Assembly: GCF_021049305.1 (NCBI RefSeq)
Contig: NZ_CP088081.1
Coordinates: 2,108,001-2,172,000, forward strand
Reading direction: 5' to 3'
Origin: Ideonella dechloratans
GTDB lineage: Bacteria > Pseudomonadota > Gammaproteobacteria > Burkholderiales > Burkholderiaceae_C
Length of the DNA: 64,000 nucleotides
In this document: positions 47,003-59,988 of the stretch, piece by piece
Layout: each line of letters begins with the position of its first letter
Numbering within the stretch: position 1 is the first letter of the stretch
Position numbers and translations under genes: made by a program
Notes under the pieces: generated by a model
What the model was told of the DNA's origin: nothing
The model's database searches: none
What the model saw: only the letters and a program-made list of their open reading frames with translations

Positions 47003-47759
47003 CCGACACCTCCAGCACCGTGCCGGTCGTGTACGAGGAAGCCTCGGACAGCAGCCACAGCACGGCCTGCGCCACCTCCTCGGGCTCGCCGCCGCGGCCC
47101 AGAGGCACGGCCGCAGAAAGGCGGTCCACGCGGCCGGGCTCGCCGCCACTGGCATGGATGTCGGTGCGGATCAGCCCCGGCGCCACCGCGTTGACGCGGA
47201 TGCCCTCGGCGGCCACCTCGCGCGACAGGCCCAGCGTCATCGCGTCCACCGCAGCCTTGGAGGCGGCGTAATCCACGTACTCGAAAGCCGCGCCGAGCCG
47301 GGCCGCCCGGGAGGACAGGTTGACGATGGACCCGCCAGCGCCGCCGGCCGAGCGCGCCATGCGGCGCACCGCCTCGCGGGCGCACAGGAAACTGCCGATG
47401 ACGTTCGTGCGCAGCACCCGCTCCCAGCGGCCCACGTCCATATCCACCAACTTGCGCTGGGTTTCGAGCACGCCGGCGTTGTTGACCAGCCCGATGAAGG
47501 GCCGGCCCAGCTCCGCGCACCAGGCGTCCAGCGTCGCAAACATCGCCAGCACCTGCGCCTCGTCGGCCACGTCGGCCGGCACCGCGCGGGCCAGGCCACC
47601 CGCGGCCTGCACCTCGGCCACCAGGGCCTGGGCCGCCGCGACCTCGCGCCGGTAGCTGAACAGCACCGCCGTGCCCTGGGCCGCCAGCTGGCGCACCACC
47701 GCTGCCCCGATGCCGCGCGAGCCGCCGGTCACCAACACCACCCCACCCGCCTGGCTCAT
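46992..47759 (-). CDS. SDR family NAD(P)-dependent oxidoreductase
   Basis: A 255-residue classical short-chain dehydrogenase: VVLVTGGSRGIGAAVVRQLA (TGxxxGxG cofactor motif), VNNAGVLE, the active-site IVNLSSRAARLGAAFEYVDYAASKA with Ser and YxxxK, and a C-terminal VLEVSGGR. NADPH preference is suggested by the arginine after the glycine motif. Sequence resembles 3-oxoacyl-ACP reductases, but the substrate is unknown. The ATG at 47759 overlaps the upstream peptidyl-prolyl isomerase stop by 4 bp. Confidence 0.93.
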   Translation of the reverse strand: MSQAGGVVLVTGGSRGIGAAVVRQLAAQGTAVLFSYRREVAAAQALVAEVQAAGGLARAVPADVADEAQVLAMFATLDAWCAELGRPFIGLVNNAGVLETQRKLVDMDVGRWERVLRTNVIGSFLCAREAVRRMARSAGGAGGSIVNLSSRAARLGAAFEYVDYAASKAAVDAMTLGLSREVAAEGIRVNAVAPGLIRTDIHASGGEPGRVDRLSAAVPLGRGGEPEEVAQAVLWLLSEASSYTTGTVLEVSGGR

Positions 47760-48397
47760 TTCACCTCCCGGGCCCACAGCAGCCGCACCGGCTGCTTGAG
47801 CATCTGTCCTTGCACATAGGCCTCACCCAGCGCCGGGTCGGTGTCGCCGGCATGGATGCGGCGCACCGTGTCCATGCCGAACACCACCTGCCCCAGGGCG
47901 GCAAAGCCCTGGCCATCGGGGTTGCGCAAGGCGCCGGCGTCCAGCCCCGGCTGCGGCCCCACGCAGATGAAGAAGGCCGCGCCGCCACCGGTGCCCGGCG
48001 CGCCACGCGCCAGGGACACCGTGCCGTCCAGGTGGTGCAGCCCGGTCTGGCGGGTGCTCTCGTGAGCCACCGGCGGCAGCGCGCGCGGGTCGTTCTCGTC
48101 CAGCAGCCCGCCCTGGATGACTTCGATGGGCGGCGTGCCGTGGTCGTTGTCGCGTCGCACGACGCGGTAGAAGCCGGCGCCCTGGTCGTACAGGCCGCGC
48201 TGCACGTACTGCAGGAAGTCCCCGGCCGACCGCGGCGCGTGGCGGGTGTCCAGCGCGATGACGATGGGCCCTTCGGTGGTCATCAGCATCACCCGCGGCA
48301 GTTCCGCGGCCTGCGCCGCCGTCAGCGTGACGCAGCCCATGGCCCAGCCCAGCAAAGTGCCCGTGAAACGCCGTCGGCGCGCCCCGCCCCCGCTCAT
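47756..48397 (-). CDS. Exported cyclophilin-type peptidyl-prolyl isomerase
   Basis: A 213-residue cyclophilin-like protein with a basic start and hydrophobic signal (FTGTLLGWAMGCVTLTAAQA). The domain includes RVMLMTTEGPIVIALDTRHA, FYRVVRRDNDHG, DGTVSLARGAPGTGGGAAFF and GFAALGQVVFGMDTVRRIHA. Some canonical active-site residues (for example the FHR motif, here FYRVV) differ, so it may be a degenerate periplasmic family member. It overlaps both neighbours by 4 bp, in a coupled run with the enoyl-CoA hydratase and SDR. Confidence 0.88.
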   Translation of the reverse strand: MSGGGARRRRFTGTLLGWAMGCVTLTAAQAAELPRVMLMTTEGPIVIALDTRHAPRSAGDFLQYVQRGLYDQGAGFYRVVRRDNDHGTPPIEVIQGGLLDENDPRALPPVAHESTRQTGLHHLDGTVSLARGAPGTGGGAAFFICVGPQPGLDAGALRNPDGQGFAALGQVVFGMDTVRRIHAGDTDPALGEAYVQGQMLKQPVRLLWAREVK

Positions 48398-49194
48398 GCC
48401 GGGTCCTTCCGGGCCCAGGCCGGGGGACGCTTGTCGATGAAGGCCTGCACGCCTTCGAGCGCCGCCTCATCCATCATGTTGCAGGCCATGGTCTGCGCCG
48501 CATCGGTGTAAGCCGCCTCGATGCCCGATTCGAGCTGGCGGTAGAACAGCTCCTTGCCCAGGGCCACCGCGGTGCGCGGCTTGGCCACGATGCTGGCCAC
48601 CACCCGCTCGACCTCCTCGTCCAGCGCCTCGGGCGTGGCCACACGGTTGACCAGGCCTTTGGCCAGGGCCTGCTCGGCGCTGATGAACTCGCCGGTCACC
48701 AGCATCTCGAAGGCCGCCTTGCGGCCGATGTTGCGCGACAGGGCCACCGCCGGCGTGGAACAGAACAGGCCCAGGTTGACACCGCTGACGGCGAAGCGCG
48801 CGCTGGAGGCGGCCACCGCCAGATCGCACATGGCCACCAGCTGGCAGCCCGCGGCCGTGGCCACGCCCTGCACCTTGGCCACCACCGGCACCGGCAGCTT
48901 CTGGATGGCCATCATCACCTTGCCGCATTCGTTGAACAGGGCGCGGTAGTACTCGGCCGAGGGCTGGGCCCGCATCTCCACCAGATCGTGGCCGGCACAG
49001 AAGGCGCGGCCGGCGGCGGCCAGCACCACCACGCGCACGCTGTCGTCGCGGGCGATGGCGGCCAGCTCGGTGCGCAGCGCGGCCAGCATGGCCTCGGACA
49101 GTGCGTTGAAGGCCTGCGGCCGGTTGAGCGTCAGCGTGACGACGCCGCGTGCGTCCTGGCTGCGCAGCAGAAGGGGGTCCTCGGTGGTGAGCAT
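48394..49194 (-). CDS. Enoyl-CoA hydratase/isomerase family protein
   Basis: A 266-residue crotonase-fold protein: VVTLTLNRPQAFNALSEAML, VVVLAAAGRAFCAGHDLVEM (oxyanion hole), VAKVQGVATAAGCQLVAMCD with the second oxyanion element, and LGLFCSTPAVALSRNIGRKA. A hydratase needs two catalytic glutamates; one position here is CSTPA, suggesting a family member with altered chemistry. The ATG at 49194 is preferred to the frame reaching 49224. A terminator for the upstream gene lies between, so it probably has its own promoter or depends on read-through. Confidence 0.88.
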   Translation of the reverse strand: MLTTEDPLLLRSQDARGVVTLTLNRPQAFNALSEAMLAALRTELAAIARDDSVRVVVLAAAGRAFCAGHDLVEMRAQPSAEYYRALFNECGKVMMAIQKLPVPVVAKVQGVATAAGCQLVAMCDLAVAASSARFAVSGVNLGLFCSTPAVALSRNIGRKAAFEMLVTGEFISAEQALAKGLVNRVATPEALDEEVERVVASIVAKPRTAVALGKELFYRQLESGIEAAYTDAAQTMACNMMDEAALEGVQAFIDKRPPAWARKDPA

Positions 49195-49205
49195 GGTCTC
49201 TCCGC

Positions 49206-49234
49206 GAAAAAAAGGGGGACGCACTGCGTCCCCC
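49206..49234 (-). terminator. Rho-independent terminator after the acyl-CoA synthetase gene
   Basis: On the minus strand GGGGGACGC pairs with GCGTCCCCC through a 3-bp loop, followed by seven T residues. It lies 50 bp beyond the synthetase stop and immediately before the enoyl-CoA hydratase start. Confidence 0.9.
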
Positions 49235-49284
49235 GTTCAGCGTAGGTCAGCGCGCCGCGGCTGGCAAGCCGGGCGGGCCCGGTG

Positions 49285-50958
49285 TCAGTCGAAGGCCGCG
49301 GTGGACTTGGCCTTCTCGCGCAGCATGAACTTCTGGATCTTGCCGGTGGAGGTCTTGGGGATGGGCTCGAAGCGGATCTCGCGCGGCACCTTGTAGCCCG
49401 CCAGCAGGCTCTTGCAGTGGGCGATCAGCTCTTCGGCCGTCACCTGGGCGCCCAGGGCCAGTTCGACGAAGGCCACCGGCGTCTCGCCCCACTTCGGGTC
49501 GGGCTTGGCCACCACCGCGGCCGCGGCCACCGCCGGGTGGCGGTACAGCGCGTCTTCCACCTCGATGGAGCTGATGTTCTCGCCGCCGGAGATGATGATG
49601 TCCTTGCTGCGGTCCTTGATCTTGACGTAGCGGTCGGGCTCCAGCACGGCCAGGTCGCCGGTGTGGAACCAGCCGCCGGCAAAGGCCTTGTCGGTGGCGC
49701 TGGGGTTCTTCAGGTAGCCCTTCATCGCCACGTTGCCGCGGAACATGATCTCGCCCATGGTGGCACCGTCGGCCGGCACCTCAGTCATGGTCTCCGGGTC
49801 CATCACGGTCATGCCCTCTTCCATGGTGTGGCGCACACCCTGGCGGCCATTCAGGCGCGTCTGCTCCGAGAGGCTTTCGCTGGCCCAGGACGTCCGCTTG
49901 GCCGCCACCGCCGCCGGGCCGTAGACCTCGGTCAGGCCGTAGACGTGGGTGATGTCGAAGCCCATCTTGGCCATGCCCTCGATCATGGCGGCCGGCGGTG
50001 CCGCGCCCGCCACCATGCCGCGCACCCGCTGAGTGATGCCGTCGCGCAGCGAGGGATCGGCCGAGATCAGCAGGTTGTGCACGATGGGCGCGGCGCAGTA
50101 GTGATCGGCCTTGTGCTCGCGCATGGCCTCCAGGATGGACTTGGCGTCGACCTTGCGCAGGCACACATGGGTGCCGGCGAGCATGGCGATCGTCCAGGGG
50201 AAGCACCAGCCGTTGCAGTGGAACATCGGCAGCGTCCACAGGTAGACCGGGAAGTGCGGCATGGTCCAGGTGGCGGCGTTGCAGACGGCGTTCAGGTAGG
50301 CGCCGCGGTGGTGGGTGACCACGCCCTTGGGGTCGCCGGTGGTGCCGCTGGTGTAGCTCACGGCGATGGCGTCCCACTCGTCGGCCGGGCCGTCAAGCCG
50401 GTCCACCGGCGCATGTGCGGCCAGCAGGGCCTCGTATTCATGCGTGCCCACCCGCTCGGCACGGCCGGTGTATTCGCTGTCGGCCACGTCGATCACGATG
50501 GGATTGCGGCCATGGTCCTCGCGCAGGCGGCGCAGGGCCTCGTACATCAGGGGGCCGAACTCGGTGTCGGTGATCAAGACCTGCGTCTCGCAGTGGTTCA
50601 TCTGCCAAGCCAGCAGCGGCGCATCCAGCCGGGTGTTCAGGGTGTTGAGCACCGCGCCGGTGGCGGGCACGCCATAGTGGGCCTCCACCATCTCCGGCGT
50701 GTTGGGCAGCATCACGCTGACAGTGGTGCCGCGTCCCACGCCCAGCGCCTTCAGGGCAGCCGCCAGGCGGGCACTGCGCTCACGCGTCTGTGCCCAGGTG
50801 TAGCGGCGCTGGCCGTGGATCACGGCGGGCAGGTCACCGAACACTTCGGCCGTGCGCTCCACATAGCTGGTGGGCGACAAGGGCACGTAGTTGGCCGGAT
50901 TCTTGTCCAGATGCTGGTCGTAGATGCCGGGCGTGGTGACGCTGGGGTTGCCGCTCAT
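49285..50958 (-). CDS. Acyl-CoA synthetase (AMP-forming)
   Basis: A 557-residue ANL-superfamily ligase that activates a carboxylic acid with ATP and CoA. Motifs: AVSYTSGTTGDPKGVVTHHR (P-loop), ITHVYGLTEVYGPAAV, AGGWFHTGDLAVLEPDRYVK and the lysine-containing C-terminal region (PKTSTGKIQKFMLREKAKS). It resembles medium- or long-chain fatty acyl-CoA ligases. The acid used is unknown. Its neighbour downstream is an enoyl-CoA hydratase, which fits a fatty-acid context, but a terminator separates them. It diverges from the glycine riboswitch. Confidence 0.93.
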   Translation of the reverse strand: MSGNPSVTTPGIYDQHLDKNPANYVPLSPTSYVERTAEVFGDLPAVIHGQRRYTWAQTRERSARLAAALKALGVGRGTTVSVMLPNTPEMVEAHYGVPATGAVLNTLNTRLDAPLLAWQMNHCETQVLITDTEFGPLMYEALRRLREDHGRNPIVIDVADSEYTGRAERVGTHEYEALLAAHAPVDRLDGPADEWDAIAVSYTSGTTGDPKGVVTHHRGAYLNAVCNAATWTMPHFPVYLWTLPMFHCNGWCFPWTIAMLAGTHVCLRKVDAKSILEAMREHKADHYCAAPIVHNLLISADPSLRDGITQRVRGMVAGAAPPAAMIEGMAKMGFDITHVYGLTEVYGPAAVAAKRTSWASESLSEQTRLNGRQGVRHTMEEGMTVMDPETMTEVPADGATMGEIMFRGNVAMKGYLKNPSATDKAFAGGWFHTGDLAVLEPDRYVKIKDRSKDIIISGGENISSIEVEDALYRHPAVAAAAVVAKPDPKWGETPVAFVELALGAQVTAEELIAHCKSLLAGYKVPREIRFEPIPKTSTGKIQKFMLREKAKSTAAFD

Positions 50959-51072
50959 GGCCTGTCTCCTCTGCTTATTGGGGTTGTTCCAAAAATGTAC
51001 ACCTCGACTCTATGCGGCGGACATGAATGCAAACTGACCAAAATCGGCGCCGCCCGGTTACACTGAATGGAT

Positions 51073-51300
51073 GTCAGGAGAGAGCCCCACCCGGGGCCGC
51101 CGAAGGCGCAGAGGCTCACCCCTCGAACGCTCAGGCAAAAGGACTGGCAGCCGTGTGGGTGGCGACACCGACACGTTCCTCACTGGAGAGAGGTCGGCGA
51201 TGGCAGTTCTGCCATGAACCGGCCCACCGAAGGGGCAAGCAGCCTCCCGCGCAACCCGCGGTGCTGTCAATCTCTCAGGTAAAGCGGACAGCGGGGGCCC
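51073..51300 (+). promoter_or_regulatory. Tandem glycine riboswitch
   Basis: Two glycine aptamers occur in tandem. Aptamer 1 (about 51073-51150) has AGGAGAGAGCC, GCCGAAGGCGCAGAG and TCAGGCAAAAGGACTG. Aptamer 2 (about 51180-51297) has TGGAGAGAGGTC, CCACCGAAGGGGCAAGC and CTCAGGTAAAGCGGACAGCG. These match the paired GGAGAG / CCGAAGGNGCA / CTCAGGCAAAAGGAC signature. They lie directly upstream of gcvT. Glycine binding normally turns on the glycine-cleavage operon. The ends are approximate. Confidence 0.95.
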
Positions 51301-51354
51301 TTGGATGATGTGTTCAGCCATTCGCCCCGCCACCCGACCGAGAGAAACACCCCC

Positions 51355-52497
51355 ATGAGCGACGCCGCCGACCTGTTCCAGACCCCGCTGCACGCCCTGC
51401 ACCTTGAGCTTGGCGCCCGCATGGTGCCTTTCGCCGGCTACGCCATGCCGGTGCAATACCCCTCGGGCCTGATGGCCGAGCACCGCCAGTGCCGCGAGGC
51501 CGCCGCGCTGTTCGACGTCTCCCACATGGGCCAGTTGCGTCTGATCGGTGCAGACGCCGCCGCCGCGCTGGAAACCCTGGTGCCGGTCGATGTGATCGAC
51601 CTGCCCGCCGGCAAACAACGCTACGCCTTCTTCACCAACGACGAGGGCGGCCTGCTGGACGACCTGATGATCACCCGCCCGGCCGGTGACGCCGCGGCCG
51701 CCTTCGGCGATCTGTTCGTGGTGGTCAACGCCGGCTGCAAGGACGCCGACATCGCCCACCTGCAAGCCCGCATCGGCAGCCGCTGCACCGTGCAGCCCCT
51801 GCCCGAGCGCGCCCTGCTGGCCCTGCAAGGCCCGCAGGCCGTCACCGCCCTGTCGCGCCTGAACCCGGGCGTGGCCACGCTCACCTTCATGACCGGCGGC
51901 CTGTTCACGCTGGCCGGCGCCGAATGCTTCGTCACCCGCTCGGGCTACACCGGCGAGGACGGCTTCGAGATCTCGGTGCATGAAAGCCAGGCCATGGCCC
52001 TGGCCCGCGCCCTGCTGGCCGAGCCGGAAGTCAAGCCCGCCGGCCTGGGCGCGCGTGACACCCTGCGCCTGGAAGCCGGCCTGTGCCTGTACGGCCACGA
52101 CATCGACACCACCACCAACCCGGTGGAGGCCGCGCTGACCTGGGCCATCCAGAAGGTGCGCCGAGCCGGTGGCGCCCGCGCCGGTGGCTATCCCGGTGCC
52201 GCGGTGATCGACGCCCAGTTCGCCAACGGCCCGACACGCAAGCGCGTGGGCCTGGTGGGCAAGGAGCGCGCCCCGGTGCGCGAAGGCACCGCCCTGGTGG
52301 CCGCCGACGGCACGCCGCTGGGCACCGTCACCAGCGGCACCCTGGGCCCCACCGTCAACACCCCGGTGGCCATGGCCTACCTGCCGGTGGCCCACGCCGC
52401 GGTGGGCACCGAAGTCTTCGCCGAAGTGCGTGGCAAGCGCCTGCCGATGACGGTGGCCGCCATGCCCTTCACCCCCAACCGCTACTACCGCGGCTGA
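51355..52497 (+). CDS. gcvT: Aminomethyltransferase (glycine cleavage T protein)
   Basis: A 380-residue T protein that moves the methylene group from lipoyl-bound aminomethyl to tetrahydrofolate, releasing ammonia. Blocks: TPLHALHLELGARMVPFAGY, REAAALFDVSHMGQLRLIGA, then SGYTGEDGFEISVHE and GLGARDTLRLEAGLCLYGHD. A C-terminal barrel (GKERAPVREGTALVAADGTP) completes it. It begins 55 bp after the riboswitch and heads gcvT-gcvH-gcvP-sdaA. The frame extends upstream into the riboswitch, so the ATG at 51355 is used. Confidence 0.97.
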   Translation: MSDAADLFQTPLHALHLELGARMVPFAGYAMPVQYPSGLMAEHRQCREAAALFDVSHMGQLRLIGADAAAALETLVPVDVIDLPAGKQRYAFFTNDEGGLLDDLMITRPAGDAAAAFGDLFVVVNAGCKDADIAHLQARIGSRCTVQPLPERALLALQGPQAVTALSRLNPGVATLTFMTGGLFTLAGAECFVTRSGYTGEDGFEISVHESQAMALARALLAEPEVKPAGLGARDTLRLEAGLCLYGHDIDTTTNPVEAALTWAIQKVRRAGGARAGGYPGAAVIDAQFANGPTRKRVGLVGKERAPVREGTALVAADGTPLGTVTSGTLGPTVNTPVAMAYLPVAHAAVGTEVFAEVRGKRLPMTVAAMPFTPNRYYRG

Positions 52498-52581
52498 TCG
52501 TCGCCACGGGGGCCGCCTCCAGCACCCCCCGCCTGTTTCTTCTCTCTTCTTTTGCCCCTCAACGCTTCGCAGGAGCCTGCC

Positions 52582-52956
52582 ATGACCGTCAAGTTCACCC
52601 ACGACCACGAGTGGATCAACATCGCCGACACCGCCGCCGCCATCGTCGGCATCACCGTGCATGCCCAGGACGCCCTGGGTGACGTGGTCTTCGTGGACCT
52701 GCCGGAAGTGGGCAAGACCATCGCCAAGGGCGAGATCGCCGGTGTGGTCGAGTCGGTCAAGGCCGCGGCCGACGTCTACATGCCCGTCTCGGGCGAGATC
52801 GTCGAAGTCAACGAGGACCTGCGCAATGACCCGGCCCTGGCCAACAGCGACCCGCTGGGCGCCGGCTGGTTCTTCAAGGTCAAGCTGTCGGCCCCGGCCG
52901 AGCTGGACGGCCTGATGGACTCCACCGCCTACGACGCCCTGCTCAAGACCCTCTGA
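52582..52956 (+). CDS. gcvH: Glycine cleavage H protein
   Basis: A 124-residue lipoyl carrier: [40 protein letters not shown] and the lipoylation site [18 protein letters not shown], where the lysine carries the lipoyl arm between the P, T and L proteins. The ATG at 52582 is preceded by AGGAGCC. It is 84 bp after gcvT and 37 bp before gcvP. L protein (lpd) is not nearby, as usual because it is shared. Confidence 0.97.
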   Translation: MTVKFTHDHEWINIADTAAAIVGITVHAQDALGDVVFVDLPEVGKTIAKGEIAGVVESVKAAADVYMPVSGEIVEVNEDLRNDPALANSDPLGAGWFFKVKLSAPAELDGLMDSTAYDALLKTL

Positions 52957-52993
52957 TCCGCCGACCGTTCCTGTTCCTGCCGAGACTGCCACC

Positions 52994-55930
<2,937 letters not shown>

Positions 55931-55942
55931 GGCAGGGCCACC

Positions 55943-57334
<1,392 letters not shown>

Positions 57335-57335
57335 A

Positions 57336-57360
57336 GAAAGCCGCCCCCGGGGCGGCTTTC
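57336..57360. terminator. Bidirectional terminator between sdaA and livK-like gene
   Basis: GAAAGCCGCCCC and GGGGCGGCTTTC pair with almost no loop, between convergent genes. T-runs are short (TTTCTC, and TTTCTTC on the other strand), so strength is uncertain. Confidence 0.65.
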
Positions 57361-57385
57361 TCGCTTCTGGCGCTCCCGCCCGGGA

Positions 57386-58543
57386 TCAGCGCACCACGCC
57401 GATCGTGGTCTTCTGCCCGGCCTTGAACGTGGACAGGGTCAGGGCACCGTTCAGGATGTCCCCCTTGTCATCGAAGCTGATGGCGCCGGTCACGCCCTTG
57501 TAGCCGCTGGTCTTGGCCAGCACCGGCAGGTACTTGGCCGGGTCGGCCGAGTTGGCCTTGACCATGGCCTGGGCCATCACCATCGTGGCGTCGTAGGTGT
57601 AGGGCGAGTACAGCTGCACGTCCGTGCCGAAGCGCTTCTTGAAGCGGGCCTTGAAGTCCTCCATGCCCTTGACGGCGGCCTTGTCGTTGGGGTCGATGCC
57701 ACCGGCCTCGGCGCAGATGAGCTGGCCGTCACCCAGAGCGCCCGCGGCCAGCTTGGGCATTTCGCTGGTGCACAGGCCGTCGCCGCCCATCAGCTTGGCC
57801 TGGATGCCCAGCTGCTTCATCTGACGGGCCAGCGGGCCGCCCACGGCGTCCATGCCGCCGTAGAAGATCACGTCCGGCTTGGCTGCCTTGGCCGAGGTCA
57901 GGATGCCCATCAGGTCGGTGGCCTTGTCGTTGGTGAACTCGCGCTTGACGACTTTGCCGCCAGCGGCCTTCACGCCCTTGTCGAACTCGTCGGCCACGCC
58001 CTGGCCATAGGCCGTGCGGTCGTCGATGACGACGATGCTCTTGGCGTGCAGGGTCTGCACCGCGTACTTGCCCAGCGTGGCCCCCAGGTGGACGTCATCG
58101 GCCACCACGCGAAAGGTCGTCTTGAAGCCCTGGCGGGTGTACTTGGGGTTGGTGACGCTGGCGGCGATCTGCGGAATGCCGGCGTTGGCGTAGATGCGAG
58201 AGGCCGGGATGGAGGTGCCCGAGTTCAGGTGGCCGATCACGCCGTTGACCTTCTCGTCGGCGAACTTCTGGGCCGCGGTCGTGCCCTGCTTGGGGTCGCC
58301 GGCATCGTCTTCGGCGAGCAGCTCGAACTTGGCCTTCTTGCCACCGATGCTCAGGCCCCTGGCATTGAGCTCTTCCACGGCCAGGCGGGCGCCGTTCTCG
58401 TTGTCCTTGCCCAGGTGGGCGGCGCCACCGCTGGTGGCGTTCACGGTGCCGATCTTGATCAGCAGGTCTTCGGCATGGGCATTGCCAGCCAACAGGGCAG
58501 CCGCGGCGGCGGTGGCGGCCAGGCAGGTCATTCGGGTGTTCAT
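57386..58543 (-). CDS. Branched-chain amino acid ABC transporter substrate-binding protein (copy 1)
   Basis: A 385-residue LivK-type periplasmic binding protein with a clear signal peptide ([18 protein letters not shown]) ahead of [20 protein letters not shown]. It has [38 protein letters not shown] and a C-terminal [13 protein letters not shown], all family blocks. It recognises leucine, isoleucine, valine or related ligands for the LivHMGF permease. It is the downstream member of two tandem paralogues; by eye about three residues in four agree with the copy at 58698. It follows a terminator, so its expression may differ. Confidence 0.93.
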   Translation of the reverse strand: MNTRMTCLAATAAAAALLAGNAHAEDLLIKIGTVNATSGGAAHLGKDNENGARLAVEELNARGLSIGGKKAKFELLAEDDAGDPKQGTTAAQKFADEKVNGVIGHLNSGTSIPASRIYANAGIPQIAASVTNPKYTRQGFKTTFRVVADDVHLGATLGKYAVQTLHAKSIVVIDDRTAYGQGVADEFDKGVKAAGGKVVKREFTNDKATDLMGILTSAKAAKPDVIFYGGMDAVGGPLARQMKQLGIQAKLMGGDGLCTSEMPKLAAGALGDGQLICAEAGGIDPNDKAAVKGMEDFKARFKKRFGTDVQLYSPYTYDATMVMAQAMVKANSADPAKYLPVLAKTSGYKGVTGAISFDDKGDILNGALTLSTFKAGQKTTIGVVR

Positions 58544-58626
58544 CTTGGTATTCAGATCACAGAGCGGTCCGAGAGCTTAACGCCTCTGCAAAGGGTTTAC
58601 CCTGATCGAGGTGAAGCTCCCGCATG

Positions 58627-58652
58627 AAAAAAGGGCCGCCCGGAGGCGGCCC
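58627..58652 (-). terminator. Rho-independent terminator between the two livK-like genes
   Basis: On the minus strand GGGCCGCC and GGCGGCCC form a stem with a 4-bp loop, followed by six T residues. It lies 45 bp beyond the stop of copy 2. Confidence 0.9.
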
Positions 58653-58697
58653 TTGTGCGGGGTCTGTCGATGTCAGAACTCTGGCGTCGGTCGTGGG

Positions 58698-59849
58698 TCA
58701 GTGGACCACGCCCAGCGCCGTCTTCTGCCCGGCCTTGTAGGTGTACAGGGTCAGGGCGCCGTTCTTGATGTCACCCTTCTCGTCGAAGCTGATCACACCC
58801 GTCACGCCCTTGTAGCCCGTGGTCTTGGCCAGCACCGGCAGGTACTTGGCCGGATCCGCCGAGCCCGCCTTCTCCATCGCCGCCACCATCACGTTGGTCG
58901 CGTCATACACGTACGGCGCATAGATCTGCACGTCCGCGCCGAACTTCTTCTTGAACTTCGCGCGGAAGTCTTCCATCGCCTTGACCGCAGCCTTGTCGTT
59001 CTGGTCGATACCACCGGCCTCGGCGCACACCACCTGGTCATCGGCCATCGTGCCCGCGGCCAGCTTGGGCAGCTCGCCCGTGCAGATGCCGTCACCACCC
59101 ATGAACTTGGCGCTGATGCCCAGCTGCTTCATCTGGCGCAGCATCGGGCCGGCCACCGCGTCCATGCCGCCGTAGAAGACCAGGTCCGGCTTCGTGCCCT
59201 TGATCGAGGTCAGGATGGCGGTGAAGTCCGTGGCCTTGTCGTTGGTGAATTCGCGCTTGACCACCTTGCCGCCCGCGGCCTTCACGCCCTTCTCGAACTC
59301 GTCGGCCACGCCCTGGCCGTAGGCCGTGCGGTCGTCGATCACCGCAATGGTCTTGCCCTTGAGCGTCTGCACCGCGTACTTGCCCAGCGTGCCGCCCAGG
59401 TGCACGTCGTCAGCCACCACGCGGAACGTGGTCTTGAAGCCCTGGCGGGTGTACTTCGGGTTGGTCGCCGACGGCGAGATCTGCGGGATGCCCGCGTCCG
59501 AGTAGATCTTCGAGGCCGGGATGGTCGTGCCCGAGTTCAGGTGGCCGATCACGCCGTTGACCTTCTCGTCCACCAGCTTCTGCGCCGCCGCCGTGCCCTG
59601 CTTGGGGTCCGCCGCGTCGTCTTCGGCCAGCAGTTCAAACTTGGCCTTCTTGCCGCCGATCATCACGCCCTTGGCATTCAACTCGTCGATGGCCATGCGC
59701 GCACCGTTCTCGTTGTCCTTGCCCAGGTGTGCAATCCCGCCGCTGGTCGGCCCAACGTGACCGATCTTGACCACCAGGTCTTCAGCGTGCGCAGCACCCG
59801 CCAGCAGAGCCACCGCAGCGGCCGCGACCAGATTCATTTGAATCTTCAT
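58698..59849 (-). CDS. Branched-chain amino acid ABC transporter substrate-binding protein (copy 2)
   Basis: A 383-residue LivK-type binding protein with a signal peptide (MNLVAAAAVALLAGAAHA) and mature start EDLVVKIGHVGPTSGGIAHL. It shares whole blocks with copy 1, such as [20 protein letters not shown] and [14 protein letters not shown]. The ATG at 59849 is chosen because it starts the signal peptide; the frame remains open to 59945. It is the first binding-protein gene after livF and ends at its own terminator, so abundant periplasmic production separate from copy 1 is plausible. Confidence 0.94.
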   Translation of the reverse strand: MKIQMNLVAAAAVALLAGAAHAEDLVVKIGHVGPTSGGIAHLGKDNENGARMAIDELNAKGVMIGGKKAKFELLAEDDAADPKQGTAAAQKLVDEKVNGVIGHLNSGTTIPASKIYSDAGIPQISPSATNPKYTRQGFKTTFRVVADDVHLGGTLGKYAVQTLKGKTIAVIDDRTAYGQGVADEFEKGVKAAGGKVVKREFTNDKATDFTAILTSIKGTKPDLVFYGGMDAVAGPMLRQMKQLGISAKFMGGDGICTGELPKLAAGTMADDQVVCAEAGGIDQNDKAAVKAMEDFRAKFKKKFGADVQIYAPYVYDATNVMVAAMEKAGSADPAKYLPVLAKTTGYKGVTGVISFDEKGDIKNGALTLYTYKAGQKTALGVVH

Positions 59850-59988
59850 GAACTCAGTTCTCCGAGGGTTGAGAAAGGCACGCGGGAAGCCGCCGGGATG
59901 GCAGCCAGGGTGTGCAGGCGGACACCACTTCTCCGCTGGGAACACGGCCTGCAGGAAAAAAATCGCGGGGAACGCTCACTCGCCGACG

